Shown: positions 24,676 through 32,580 of the stretch, in pieces | Position numbering within the stretch: position 1 is the first letter of the stretch | How the letters are laid out: every line of letters starts with the position of its first letter | DNA from: Opitutaceae bacterium | Lineage (GTDB): Bacteria > Verrucomicrobiota > Verrucomicrobiia > Opitutales > Opitutaceae | Direction of reading: 5' to 3' | Length of the DNA stretch: 35,605 nucleotides | Assembly: GCA_014879845.1 (NCBI GenBank) | Contig: JACSRI010000049.1 | Span: 1 to 35,605 of the forward strand | The notes under the pieces: model-generated | Told to the model about the DNA's origin: nothing | Database searches by the model: none | What the model saw: only the letters and a program-made list of their open reading frames with translations | Made by a program: the position numbers and the translations under genes

Positions 24676-24703
24676 AGTAAAGGGCCGCTTCGCATGCCGA
24701 CAA
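24676..24703 (-). promoter_or_regulatory. Candidate promoter of tRNA-Gln
   Basis: Read on the minus strand, TTGTCG (24698-24703) and TTTACT (24676-24681) are spaced by 16 nt, and the -10 lies 16 nt before the tRNA 5' end. It sits in the 274-bp gap 24660-24933 between the tRNA and the cbb3 operon. No gene is seen in that gap. Confidence 0.4.
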
Positions 24704-24933
24704 GGAAGAAAATGGACCAGTTTCGCGCGTCGGACGATTCGGAGATTCAGCATGCGTTGTGGTGCTCTCGACCGACTTATAGTCACCGCACCTCCGAGGC
24801 GGCGCGCGGCGCTCACCGTTCCTTGCCCTGCCGCACAAGAAACGCTCACCATTTCGCAAATGCCGGGCAGTGACCTGACCGAGTCATCGCTACGATGCCG
24901 GCTCCTCCCCGCGGTGCACCGCGTCCAGCCTGA

Positions 24934-25128
24934 ATGAACGCCATCCTCCTGACCGTTTTCATCGGCTTCGTGCTCGTCAACTTGTTCGTCGTCCTCTTCT
25001 TGCGTTATCGCAAGGACGCGCCGTTGAGCAGCGCGGAGCGGGACAGCCTGCTGCCCTTTGAGGAGGAAACCTGTCGGCCGGCGACACGCCCCGGACCGGC
25101 GCCTGCGGCCGCGCCTCACGTGCGCTGA
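24934..25128 (+). CDS. Small single-pass membrane protein heading the cbb3 oxidase operon
   Basis: A 64-residue protein. Residues 3-24 form one membrane helix (AILLTVFIGFVLVNLFVVLFL), followed by a basic RYRK anchor and a hydrophilic tail (LSSAERDSLLPFEEE) that becomes Pro/Ala-rich. It starts 57 bp before ccoNO on the same strand. Its size and single helix recall accessory subunits of cbb3 oxidase such as CcoS or CcoQ, but the sequence is not recognisably either. CcoS is otherwise missing from the operon, so a CcoS-like assembly role is worth testing. It could also be a lineage-specific small protein. No clear ribosome binding site is seen. Confidence 0.6.
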   Translation: MNAILLTVFIGFVLVNLFVVLFLRYRKDAPLSSAERDSLLPFEEETCRPATRPGPAPAAAPHVR

Positions 25129-25185
25129 CGACCGCACCTTCCCTGCCTTTCCACCCATCCCCCACAGTCACCGCTCTTCCCACCT

Positions 25186-27552
25186 ATGCCCGGCCAGAAA
25201 GTCACCATCGAGTTCAACGACCGCATTGTGCGGCAGTTCATGATCGCCTCCATCTTCTGGGGGGCCGTCGGCATGCTGGTCGGCGTCATCGTCGCCGCCC
25301 AGCTCGGCTGGTGGGGCATGAACGGGAAGTTTCTCGAATACATCACCTTCGGCCTGATCAAGTCCGAGGGCGTCTCCTTCCTGACCTTCGGCCGTCTCCG
25401 CCCGCTGCATACCAACGCGGTGATCTTCGCGTTCGTGGGCAACATGATGTTCGCGGGCATCTACCACTCGACCCAGCGCCTGGTGAAGGCGCGCCTCGCC
25501 TCGGACTTCCTGTCCAACCTGCACTTCTGGGGCTGGCAGTTGATCATCGTGGCCGCGGCCATCACGCTGCCGGCCGGCCTGACGCGCTCGAAGGAGTACG
25601 CCGAGCTGATCTGGCCGATCAACATCGCGGTCGCCGTCATCTGGGTGGTTTTCGCGATCAACTTCTTCTGGACGCTCGCCATCCGCCGCGAGAAGTCCCT
25701 CTACGTCGCGATCTGGTTCTACATCGCGACGATCATCACGGTGGCGATGCTCTACATCGTCAACCACCTCTCCATCCCGACGAGCCTGCTGCACAGCTAC
25801 CCGGTCTTCGGCGGCGTGCAGGACGCGTTGGTGCAGTGGTGGTATGGGCACAACGCCGTGGCGTTCTTCCTCACCACGCCGATCCTCGGCATCATGTACT
25901 ACTACATGCCGAAGGCGGCGGACCGTCCGGTCTACTCCTACCGGCTGTCGGTGGTGCACTTCTGGTCGCTGGTCTTCCTCTACATCTGGGCCGGCCCGCA
26001 CCACCTCCTGCACACGGCGCTGCCGGAGTGGCTGCAGTCGCTCGGCATGCTCTTCTCGCTCATGCTCTGGGCGCCCTCCTGGGGCGGCATGCTCAACGGC
26101 CTGCTCACCCTGCGCGGCGCGTGGGATAAGCTGCGCACCGATCCGGTGCTGAAGTTCCTCGCGGCCGGCGTGACGTTCTACGGCATGGCGACGTTCGAGG
26201 GACCGCTGCTCTCGATCAAGTCGGTCAACTCGCTCTCGCACTACACCGACTGGACGATCGGCCATGTGCACGGCGGCGCGCTCGGATGGAACGCCCTCAT
26301 GGCCGCCGGCATGTTCTACTGGCTCACGCCGCGCCTCTGGAACACCAAGCTCTACTCGATCAACGCGGCCAACATGCATTTCTGGCTGAGCCTGGTCGGG
26401 ATCATGATGTACATGGGCTCGATGTGGATCGCCGGGCCGACGCAGGGCCTGATGCTCGGCGCCACGGCCGAGGGCGGAACGATCCTGAAGTATCCCAACT
26501 TCGTGGAGACGCTCCTCGAGATCCGACCGATGATGTGGGCGCGTCTGCTTGGCGGCCTGCTCTTCCTCGCCGGCTGGATCATCCTCGCCTGGAACATCTG
26601 GATGACCGTGCGCCGCGGCCAGGCGGTCAACGGCGTGATGGAGGTGCACGAGGAGGCGCACGACCAGAAGGAGGTCACGCTCAAGCAGTCCTTCATCAAC
26701 GCGCCCTTCCTCTACTCGGCCGGCATCATCGTGCTGACGCTGATCTGGGCCTTCTCGCCGCACACGATTTCGCTGCTTGCGCTGCTCATGCTCGCGCTGG
26801 TCTGCATCATGTCGTTCGTCCACCTGCAGGTCAGCGGCAAGACCTGGGGGCAATGGTACGATCAGCTGCTGTGCAGCTGGTTCCCGTTCACCATCCTCGT
26901 CTTCCTCGCCGTCGCCGTTGGCGGCGTGGTGCAGATCGTCCCGCTCGTGACGGTCGATCGCGATCAGGTCGTGGAGGACCGCCTGCAGGTGCCCTACACG
27001 CCGCTCGAACTGGCCGGCCGCGACATCTATGTGCGCGAGGGCTGCTACAACTGCCACTCGCAGATGATCCGTCCGTTCGTCGGCGAGGTGCTGCGCTACG
27101 GCGAGTACTCGCGCCTGGGTGAGAGCATCTACGACCATCCCTACCAGTGGGGCTCCAAGCGCACCGGCCCCGACATCGCGCGCGTCGGAGGCAAGTACAA
27201 CCACGCCTGGCATTACCGCCACATGGAGAACCCGCGCTCGACCTCGGCCGACTCGAACATGCCCAACTACCCGTGGCTGCTCGAGGCGAAGACCGACTCG
27301 GCCGCGCTCCCCTCGAAGATCCGCGTGCAGCGTATCCTCGGGGTGCCGTATCCGGAGATGAGCGACGAGCAGATCGCCGCGCTGTTCGACGAGCAGGCGA
27401 AGAAGATCGCCGCGGAGCTGGCCGCGCCCGGCTCCGACATCTTCGTCGAGCCCGACCGCGAGATCGTCGCCCTCATCGCCTACCTCCAGCAGCTGGGCAA
27501 GTCGCAGCCCTACACCCCGGGCGCCGCGACCGCGGCCGCCGCCAAGCCATGA
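25186..27552 (+). CDS. ccoNO: cbb3-type cytochrome c oxidase, fused subunits I and II (CcoN-CcoO)
   Basis: A 788-residue fusion. Residues 1-480 are CcoN with its haem and copper ligands: His in LRPLHTNAV (low-spin haem b), WWYGHNAVAFF, YIWAGPHHLLHT (CuB ligands, with the helix Tyr) and IGHVHGGALGWN (haem ligands). Residues 485-600 hold an acidic/basic linker (EVHEEAHDQKEV) and about three hydrophobic segments. Residues 600-770 are CcoO, with one haem c site Cys620-Tyr-Asn-Cys623-His624 (REGCYNCHSQMIRP), GPDIARVGGKY and a Met in PNYPW context as probable axial ligand. The enzyme reduces O2 to water with high oxygen affinity and pumps protons in the inner membrane. The ccoQ-like ATG overlaps its stop (ATGA). 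Fused CcoNO also occurs in Bacteroidetes. Confidence 0.95.
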   Translation: MPGQKVTIEFNDRIVRQFMIASIFWGAVGMLVGVIVAAQLGWWGMNGKFLEYITFGLIKSEGVSFLTFGRLRPLHTNAVIFAFVGNMMFAGIYHSTQRLVKARLASDFLSNLHFWGWQLIIVAAAITLPAGLTRSKEYAELIWPINIAVAVIWVVFAINFFWTLAIRREKSLYVAIWFYIATIITVAMLYIVNHLSIPTSLLHSYPVFGGVQDALVQWWYGHNAVAFFLTTPILGIMYYYMPKAADRPVYSYRLSVVHFWSLVFLYIWAGPHHLLHTALPEWLQSLGMLFSLMLWAPSWGGMLNGLLTLRGAWDKLRTDPVLKFLAAGVTFYGMATFEGPLLSIKSVNSLSHYTDWTIGHVHGGALGWNALMAAGMFYWLTPRLWNTKLYSINAANMHFWLSLVGIMMYMGSMWIAGPTQGLMLGATAEGGTILKYPNFVETLLEIRPMMWARLLGGLLFLAGWIILAWNIWMTVRRGQAVNGVMEVHEEAHDQKEVTLKQSFINAPFLYSAGIIVLTLIWAFSPHTISLLALLMLALVCIMSFVHLQVSGKTWGQWYDQLLCSWFPFTILVFLAVAVGGVVQIVPLVTVDRDQVVEDRLQVPYTPLELAGRDIYVREGCYNCHSQMIRPFVGEVLRYGEYSRLGESIYDHPYQWGSKRTGPDIARVGGKYNHAWHYRHMENPRSTSADSNMPNYPWLLEAKTDSAALPSKIRVQRILGVPYPEMSDEQIAALFDEQAKKIAAELAAPGSDIFVEPDREIVALIAYLQQLGKSQPYTPGAATAAAAKP

Positions 27553-27740
27553 GCGAGCGCATCGTCTTCGAATCCTGGCAGCTCGTGTTCCCCGCCGTGG
27601 GCATCGTGCTGTTCATGGGTGTGTTTCTCTGGGTCGTTTTCCGCGTCACGCGCATGAAGCGGCCCGCCGTCGATCATATGCTTCAGCTCCCTATGGAGCA
27701 GGAATCCTCACGCCCCGTCTCCCATGTCCGCACCGAATAA
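27549..27740 (+). CDS. ccoQ: CcoQ-like small subunit of cbb3 oxidase
   Basis: A 63-residue protein starting in an ATGA overlap with the ccoNO stop. One membrane helix spans residues 11-31 (LVFPAVGIVLFMGVFLWVVF), followed by the basic RVTRMKRP, then a polar tail. Position, length and the single helix with a basic stop-transfer match CcoQ/FixQ, which stabilises the CcoNO-CcoP complex. Its end overlaps the ccoP start by 17 nt. Sequence similarity alone is weak, so the name rests mainly on position. Confidence 0.75.
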   Translation: MSERIVFESWQLVFPAVGIVLFMGVFLWVVFRVTRMKRPAVDHMLQLPMEQESSRPVSHVRTE

Positions 27741-28299
27741 ACCGTCCTCCACCGCCTCCGCCGAGGAGCCCGCGCTGCGCCCGCACACCTACGATGGCAT
27801 CTCGGAGTATGATGCGCGCCTGCCGAACTGGTGGCTCTTCACGCTCTATGGCGCCGTCGCGTTCTCGATCGTGTATTGGATGTTCTACCACACGACGGGC
27901 ATGGGGCTGAAGGACGAGCAGGTCCTCGCGCAGAAGATGGAGGCCGTGGCCGAGGCCCGGCTCGCCAGCTCGATGGGCTCGCTCACCGACGCCCAGCTCT
28001 GGGAGATGAGCCGCGACCCGAAGTTCGTCACCGCCGGCAAGACGGTCTTTGCCACCAACTGCGTGGCCTGCCACCTCGCCAGCCTCAAGGGCAAGGAGGA
28101 GAATCCCGCCGCCGTCGGACCCAGCCTGGTCGACAACGTCTGGATCCATGGCGCCAAGCCGACCGACCTGCGCCGCACGGTGACCAACGGCGTGATCGAG
28201 AAGGGCATGCCGACGTGGGCGCCGCTGCTCGGCGACCGCAAGGTGGTGGAGGTCGTCGCCTACGTGCTCTCCTTCCACAAGGAGCCGGCCTCTCCGTGA
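27724..28299 (+). CDS. ccoP: cbb3 oxidase subunit III (CcoP), one-haem form
   Basis: A 191-residue membrane-anchored cytochrome c. The N-terminus has the CcoP family block HTYDGISEYDARLPNWWLFT, then one membrane helix at 36-54. The periplasmic domain has a single haem site, Cys113-Val-Ala-Cys116-His117 (TNCVACHLAS), and the probable axial methionine Met162 in GMPTWAPLL. CcoP passes electrons from soluble cytochrome c to CcoO. Classical proteobacterial CcoP is about 300 residues with two haems; this one lacks the second domain. It overlaps ccoQ by 17 nt. The 80-bp gap to ccoG holds a small GC hairpin (28315-28330). Confidence 0.93.
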   Translation: MSAPNKPSSTASAEEPALRPHTYDGISEYDARLPNWWLFTLYGAVAFSIVYWMFYHTTGMGLKDEQVLAQKMEAVAEARLASSMGSLTDAQLWEMSRDPKFVTAGKTVFATNCVACHLASLKGKEENPAAVGPSLVDNVWIHGAKPTDLRRTVTNGVIEKGMPTWAPLLGDRKVVEVVAYVLSFHKEPASP

Positions 28300-28379
28300 C
28301 GGCGGACCGGTAGGGCCGCCCCGAAGCGGCGGCGGGCTTTGCGCTCGCGGCCGTTTCCCGTTCGTTTCTTTCCGTCACC

Positions 28380-29867
28380 ATGAGCCAGTCCCAGCTTCCC
28401 CGCCGCAGTGCCCCGACGCGCGACACACTCGCCTCGGTGCGCGTGGACGGCGGGCGCGTCTCCATTCATCCGGCCGACACGCACGGCCGGTTCACGCTCT
28501 GGCGCCGGCTCGCGGCCGTGGGGCTCATCGCGATCTACGTATTGCTGCCGTGGATTCCCGTGCGCGGACATCCCGCCGTGTTCCTCGATGTGGCGCACCT
28601 GCGGTTCCACTTCTTCGGGCTGACCTTCGCGGCGCAGGACCTCTGGCTGGGGTTCTTCGTGCTCACGGGCATGGCCTTCGGGTTGTTCTACCTCACGGCC
28701 CTGTTTGGCCGCCTCTGGTGCGGCTGGGCCTGTCCGCAGACGGTGTTTCTCGAGCATGTCTATCGCCGCGTCGAGCGGTGGATCGAGGGTGACGCCCAGG
28801 AGCGCCGCCAGCTCGACAAGGGCGCGTGGACGCAGGTGAAGGTGCTCAAGCGCGGCCTCAAGCTCGCGATCTTCGCGCTCATCTCCTTCGGCATCGCGCA
28901 CGTGCTGCTCGCCTACTTTGTCTCGGTGCCGCAGCTCTGGTCGATGATGACGAGGGCGCCCGGGGAGCACTGGGGCGTTTTCCTTTTCGTGTGTGTGGTC
29001 ACGGGCATGCTGTTCGTGAACTACACCTGGTTCCGAGAGCAGCTCTGCATCATCCTCTGTCCGTACGGTCGCCTGCAGTCCGCATTGATCGACGACGACT
29101 CGGTGACGATCGGCTACGACGAGATCCGCGGCGAGCCGCGCGGCAAGGCGCACCACGGGCCCACCGCCATGCCCGCACCTGTCGGGGCCGGGGAAGCCGG
29201 CAGTGCGAAGGTCGGCGACTGCATCGATTGCTTCAAGTGCGTGCACGTCTGCCCGACCGGCATCGACATCCGCCAGGGCCTGCAGCTCGAGTGCATCGGC
29301 TGCGCCAACTGCATCGACGCCTGCGACGACGTGATGACCCGCCTCGGCCGGCCGCGCGGGCTGATCCGCTACGATTCGCTCAACGGCCTCGCGGGTCGGG
29401 CGCGCCGCATCTTCCGGCCGCGCATCATCCTTTACTCGATCCTGCTGGTGGCCGGAGCCACGGCGGCCGCGTTTTCGGCCGCGCGTTATGCCCCGATGAA
29501 CATGAGCGCGGTGCGCATGGTCGGCGCTCCGTATTTCGTCGATGCCGACTCCGTCCGCAACCAGTTCAACGTGCGTGTGGTCAACAAGCAGACCGAGTCG
29601 GCCACCTACGCCCTCGACGTTACTCCGGTGGCCGGTGCGCCGGAAGGTCTGCGGTGGACGGGGTGGGAGGGTGGCGTGCTCGTCGCACCCGGCGCGGAGG
29701 AGTTGCGCCCGCTCATCCTCCTCGTGCCGCGCGCGAACTACGCGGGCAAGTTCCGCCTGCGTCTGATCGTCAGCGACGCGCTAGGGCAGGCGACGGTCGA
29801 GCGCGAGATTGAGTTCATCGGGCCCGATCCCAGACTGCTCAAGGCCCATGCCGCGCCCGCCCCGTAA
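28380..29867 (+). CDS. ccoG: CcoG/RdxA-type polyferredoxin
   Basis: A 495-residue membrane iron-sulfur protein of the RdxA/FixG family, proposed to act as a cupric reductase in cbb3 oxidase maturation. RLWCGWACPQTVF (Cys114, Cys118) lies after the second of about five membrane helices. TWFREQLCIILCPYGRLQSA follows. The two 4Fe-4S clusters are bound by Cys281, 284, 287, 291 and Cys305, 308, 311, 315 (CIDCFKCVHVCP and CIGCANCIDAC). The last 120 residues form a periplasmic immunoglobulin-like domain (FNVRVVNKQTESATYALDV). It follows ccoP by 80 bp and its end overlaps the small ccoH-like gene by 20 nt. Confidence 0.93.
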   Translation: MSQSQLPRRSAPTRDTLASVRVDGGRVSIHPADTHGRFTLWRRLAAVGLIAIYVLLPWIPVRGHPAVFLDVAHLRFHFFGLTFAAQDLWLGFFVLTGMAFGLFYLTALFGRLWCGWACPQTVFLEHVYRRVERWIEGDAQERRQLDKGAWTQVKVLKRGLKLAIFALISFGIAHVLLAYFVSVPQLWSMMTRAPGEHWGVFLFVCVVTGMLFVNYTWFREQLCIILCPYGRLQSALIDDDSVTIGYDEIRGEPRGKAHHGPTAMPAPVGAGEAGSAKVGDCIDCFKCVHVCPTGIDIRQGLQLECIGCANCIDACDDVMTRLGRPRGLIRYDSLNGLAGRARRIFRPRIILYSILLVAGATAAAFSAARYAPMNMSAVRMVGAPYFVDADSVRNQFNVRVVNKQTESATYALDVTPVAGAPEGLRWTGWEGGVLVAPGAEELRPLILLVPRANYAGKFRLRLIVSDALGQATVEREIEFIGPDPRLLKAHAAPAP

Positions 29868-29979
29868 CCGACTCTGGCTCTACGTCACGCTCGCCTTCCT
29901 CGCGCTCATCGCGGCGTGGACGACGCTGATCATCGTCGCGATTCGCAACCAGCCCGAGCGGATCCCGATCGTGAGATGA
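29848..29979 (+). CDS. 43-residue CcoH-like single-pass membrane protein
   Basis: A very short gene that starts inside the end of ccoG (20-nt overlap) and shares an ATGA junction with ccoI. The product MPRPPRNRLWLYVTLAFLAL... has a basic N-terminus, one membrane helix (residues 9-32, ending TTLIIVAI) and a short polar end RNQPERIPIVR. The position between ccoG and ccoI is exactly that of ccoH/fixH. Full CcoH has a membrane anchor plus a periplasmic domain of over 100 residues; here only the anchor is present. Both overlaps argue that it is translated. It could be a reduced CcoH or an unrelated small protein. Confidence 0.65.
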   Translation: MPRPPRNRLWLYVTLAFLALIAAWTTLIIVAIRNQPERIPIVR

Positions 29980-32384
29980 GCCGCGCGGTCCTGGCTTCGC
30001 CCCGGCCGGACGCGCAGGCGACGGCCACCTGCCGGCATTGCGGCAACACCTTCCATCCGGTGGAGGGGCGCACCGAGTATTGCTGCACGGGCTGCGAATA
30101 TGTGCACCGGCTCATCACCGGGCAGAATCTCGACCGCTTCTACGCGCTGCGGCGCGGCGCCTCGGCGCCGGTGCGCTCGGTCGTCTTCCAGCCGCGCGAC
30201 CTTCGTTGGCTCGAAGGCCTGGTCAAGCGCGCGGAGGAGCGGGCCGTGGGCGACGAGGCCTCGCTCGAACTCGACCTGCAGGGCATCTCCTGCGTGGGCT
30301 GCGTCTGGCTGATCGACAAGCTCGCGCGCGACTTCGCCGGCGTGCGCGGCACGCACATCAACGCCAGCATCGGCCGACTGCGCCTGCGGTGGACGCGCGG
30401 CGCGTGCGACGTCGTGGCCTTCGCCCGCGAGCTGCAACAGTTCGGCTACCTCGTCGGGCCGGCCTCGAAGCTCGTGCGCACGGAGAGCAGCGCGATCATC
30501 CTGCGCCTCGGCCTGTGCGCGGCCTTCGCGATGAACGGCATGCTCTTCTCGCTGCCGCCGTATCTGGGGATGGAGCCGGACTTTCCCTTCGCGAAGCTCT
30601 TCGTCGCACTCTCCTTCCTCTTCGCGACGCTCAGTGTGCTGGTCGGCGGGACTTACTTCCTCGTGCGCGCCTGGCGCAGCCTGCAGCGGCGCGTGCTGCA
30701 CATCGACCTGCCCATCGCGCTCGGCATCCTGGTGGGGTACGGCGGCTCGATCTACGCGTGGACGCAGGCGAGCCTGGGCTTCGTCTATTTCGACTTCGTC
30801 ACCACGTTCACCTTCCTGATGTTGGTCGGGCGCTGGACGCAACTCGCGGCCGTGGAGCGAAACCGCAACCATCTGCTCGGGCTGCGCCAGGACCTGCCGC
30901 CGGTGGAACTCGTCGCAGCCGAGGCAAGTGACACCGCGCATCGCGTCGTCGCGACCAAGCCCGCCGAGGCGCTCGATCGCGGCGACCGCTTCTGCATCGG
31001 CCCGGGCCAGGTCGTGCCCGTCTCGAGCACCCTGCTCGGCCCCGCGGGATCGCTCGGGCTCGACTGGATCAGCGGCGAGTCCGAGGCGCGCGCGGCCAGC
31101 CCCGGGCAGGTCGTGGAATCCGGCGCGATCAACCTCAGCCCGCACCCGCTCCGCCTCGAGGCCCTCGAGCCGTGGGGCACCTCGCTGCTCGCGCGGCTCT
31201 TCGCCGTGCCCACGCCGGCGGAGTGGCGCAACCGCACGCTCGAGCAGGTGATTCGTGTCTACCTCCTGGCCGTGCTCGCTGTCGCCGTCGTGGGCGGCAC
31301 CGCGTGGTGGCTGCTCTCTCAAGACGTGCGGGCGACGCTGCAGGTCGTTGTGTCCGTGCTCGTGGTCTCGTGTCCGTGCGCGATCGGTGTGACGCTTCCG
31401 CTCATCGACGAGCTGGCGGTCGCACGCCTGCGGCACGCGGGCGTGTTCGTACGATCCGAGACGCTCTGGTCGCGGCTCGCCCGCGTGCGCAAGGTCATCT
31501 TCGACAAGACCGGCACGCTCACGCTCGAGTCGCTCGTGCTGCGCGACCCCGAGGCACTCGCCGGACTCGCGACCGAGGCGCGCGTCGCGCTCTGGCAGCT
31601 CGTGCGTCTCGCGCGCCACCCCGTGGCCTCGTGCCTGCGCGAGGCGATGCTGGCGCACGGCCATGCCGATGTGGATACGGCTGCCGCGGTCGATCCTGCG
31701 CGCGAGGAAGTGGGGCTCGGCCTCGAGTGGCGCGATCCCGCGGGGCGCGTCTGGCAGCTGGGTCGCGGCTCATGGATCGAGCCGGGTGCGGCGGTCGCGG
31801 GCGATGTCGCGTTCGGGTGCGACGGCCGGGTCATCACGTGGTTTCAGGTGGCCGAGGAAGTGCGCGACGACGCGGTGGCTGAGGTCGCGCGCCTGCAGGA
31901 GCTCGGGCGGCAGGTGTACATCCTCAGTGGCGACCGCGCGGAGAAAGTCGCGGCCATGGCCGACCGCCTGCACCTCGCGCGCGCCGCGGCGGTCGCGGGG
32001 ATGACGCCGGAGGGCAAGGCCGCGTGGGTGCGGCAGCTCGACGCCGGTGACACGCTCATGATCGGCGATGGCGCGAACGACAGTCTCGCCTTCGACGCGG
32101 CGACCTGCCGGGGCACGCCGGCGATCGAGCGTGGCCTGCTCGAGCATCGCGCGGACTTCGTCTTCCTCGGTCGTGGTCTCTCCGGCATTCGCAAGCTCGT
32201 CGAGGCCGCGCAGGTGCGCCGCGCCGCGATCGAGCGCGTGCTCGGGTTTGCCGTCGTCTACAACCTCGCGGTTGTCGCGGTCGCGCTGTCCGGCCACATG
32301 AACCCGCTGGTCGCCGCCGTCGTCATGCCCGCGAGCGCACTGGTCACGCTCGCCATCGCGACGTGGACGATGCGGCGGGTGTAG
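29976..32384 (+). CDS. ccoI: Copper-transporting P1B-type ATPase for cbb3 oxidase assembly (CcoI/FixI)
   Basis: An 802-residue ATPase that supplies copper for the CuB site. The frame opens upstream, but the ATG at 29976, in an ATGA overlap with the previous stop, is used. The N-terminus has a FixI-type zinc-ribbon-like block (Cys19, 22, 36, 37, 40), then a heavy-metal-binding domain with C-V-G-C at 106-109. The membrane metal site is Cys466-Pro-Cys468 in VVSCPCAIGVTLPL. The phosphorylation site is Asp510 in FDKTGTL; the hinge is GDGANDS. The nucleotide-domain HP pair is seen in ARHPVASCL. Copper is the expected ion, from the CPC motif and context. No ccoS follows. Confidence 0.93.
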   Translation: MSRAVLASPRPDAQATATCRHCGNTFHPVEGRTEYCCTGCEYVHRLITGQNLDRFYALRRGASAPVRSVVFQPRDLRWLEGLVKRAEERAVGDEASLELDLQGISCVGCVWLIDKLARDFAGVRGTHINASIGRLRLRWTRGACDVVAFARELQQFGYLVGPASKLVRTESSAIILRLGLCAAFAMNGMLFSLPPYLGMEPDFPFAKLFVALSFLFATLSVLVGGTYFLVRAWRSLQRRVLHIDLPIALGILVGYGGSIYAWTQASLGFVYFDFVTTFTFLMLVGRWTQLAAVERNRNHLLGLRQDLPPVELVAAEASDTAHRVVATKPAEALDRGDRFCIGPGQVVPVSSTLLGPAGSLGLDWISGESEARAASPGQVVESGAINLSPHPLRLEALEPWGTSLLARLFAVPTPAEWRNRTLEQVIRVYLLAVLAVAVVGGTAWWLLSQDVRATLQVVVSVLVVSCPCAIGVTLPLIDELAVARLRHAGVFVRSETLWSRLARVRKVIFDKTGTLTLESLVLRDPEALAGLATEARVALWQLVRLARHPVASCLREAMLAHGHADVDTAAAVDPAREEVGLGLEWRDPAGRVWQLGRGSWIEPGAAVAGDVAFGCDGRVITWFQVAEEVRDDAVAEVARLQELGRQVYILSGDRAEKVAAMADRLHLARAAAVAGMTPEGKAAWVRQLDAGDTLMIGDGANDSLAFDAATCRGTPAIERGLLEHRADFVFLGRGLSGIRKLVEAAQVRRAAIERVLGFAVVYNLAVVAVALSGHMNPLVAAVVMPASALVTLAIATWTMRRV

Positions 32385-32409
32385 TGTGCACGTGAGGAAC
32401 GGGGCCCTT

Positions 32410-32486
32410 GGTAAGGCGAGGCCTCTGGCCGAGCCGCCACCGTATGCTCATCGTTGACGCGGCTCGGCCGGAGGCCTCGCCCTGCC
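32410..32486. repeat. REP-like inverted repeat with 28-nt arms
   Basis: Arms at 32410-32437 and 32459-32486 are inverted copies with three mismatches (only one in the inner 23 nt) around a 21-nt loop. The core of the first arm is GGCGAGGCCTCTGGCCGAGC. It starts 25 nt after the ccoI stop, so it may terminate the cbb3 operon, but the long arms and absence of a T-run are more like a repetitive extragenic palindrome. The same 14-nt core string occurs at 2886-2899. Confidence 0.7.
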
Positions 32487-32532
32487 GTGTCAATGCCGGG
32501 GAGCGCACACCACGTAGACCGCTCCTTGCCTT

Positions 32533-32559
32533 TCTCTGTGTCCTCTGTGACCTCTGTGG
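32533..32559. repeat. Three 9-nt units with CTCTGTG core
   Basis: CTCTGTG begins at 32534, 32543 and 32552, a strict 9-nt period, followed by GTTCAAATTG. The stretch is markedly poorer in GC than the surroundings and sits 22 nt before the SDR start codon. It resembles a CTCTGTG-rich intergenic repeat that I recall from many environmental bacterial genomes. Confidence 0.6.
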
Positions 32560-32580
32560 TTCAAATTGAAACGCCTTCGA

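Noticed and set aside
24757-24783. TTGTGG and TATAGT as promoter of the cbb3 operon
   Set aside because: The spacer is only 15 nt and the -35 match is poor. No FNR/FixK-type palindrome was found either, so no promoter is claimed.
25168-27222. Long open frame antisense to ccoNO (684 codons), and similar long antisense frames at 7654-9615, 14669-16297 and 17324-18952
   Set aside because: They mirror well-supported genes in GC-rich DNA. Their translations are rich in Arg, Glu, His and Asp, without domains, signals or plausible starts.
28315-28330. Hairpin between ccoP and ccoG as a terminator
   Set aside because: The stem is only five pairs, there is no T-run, and both genes belong to one operon.
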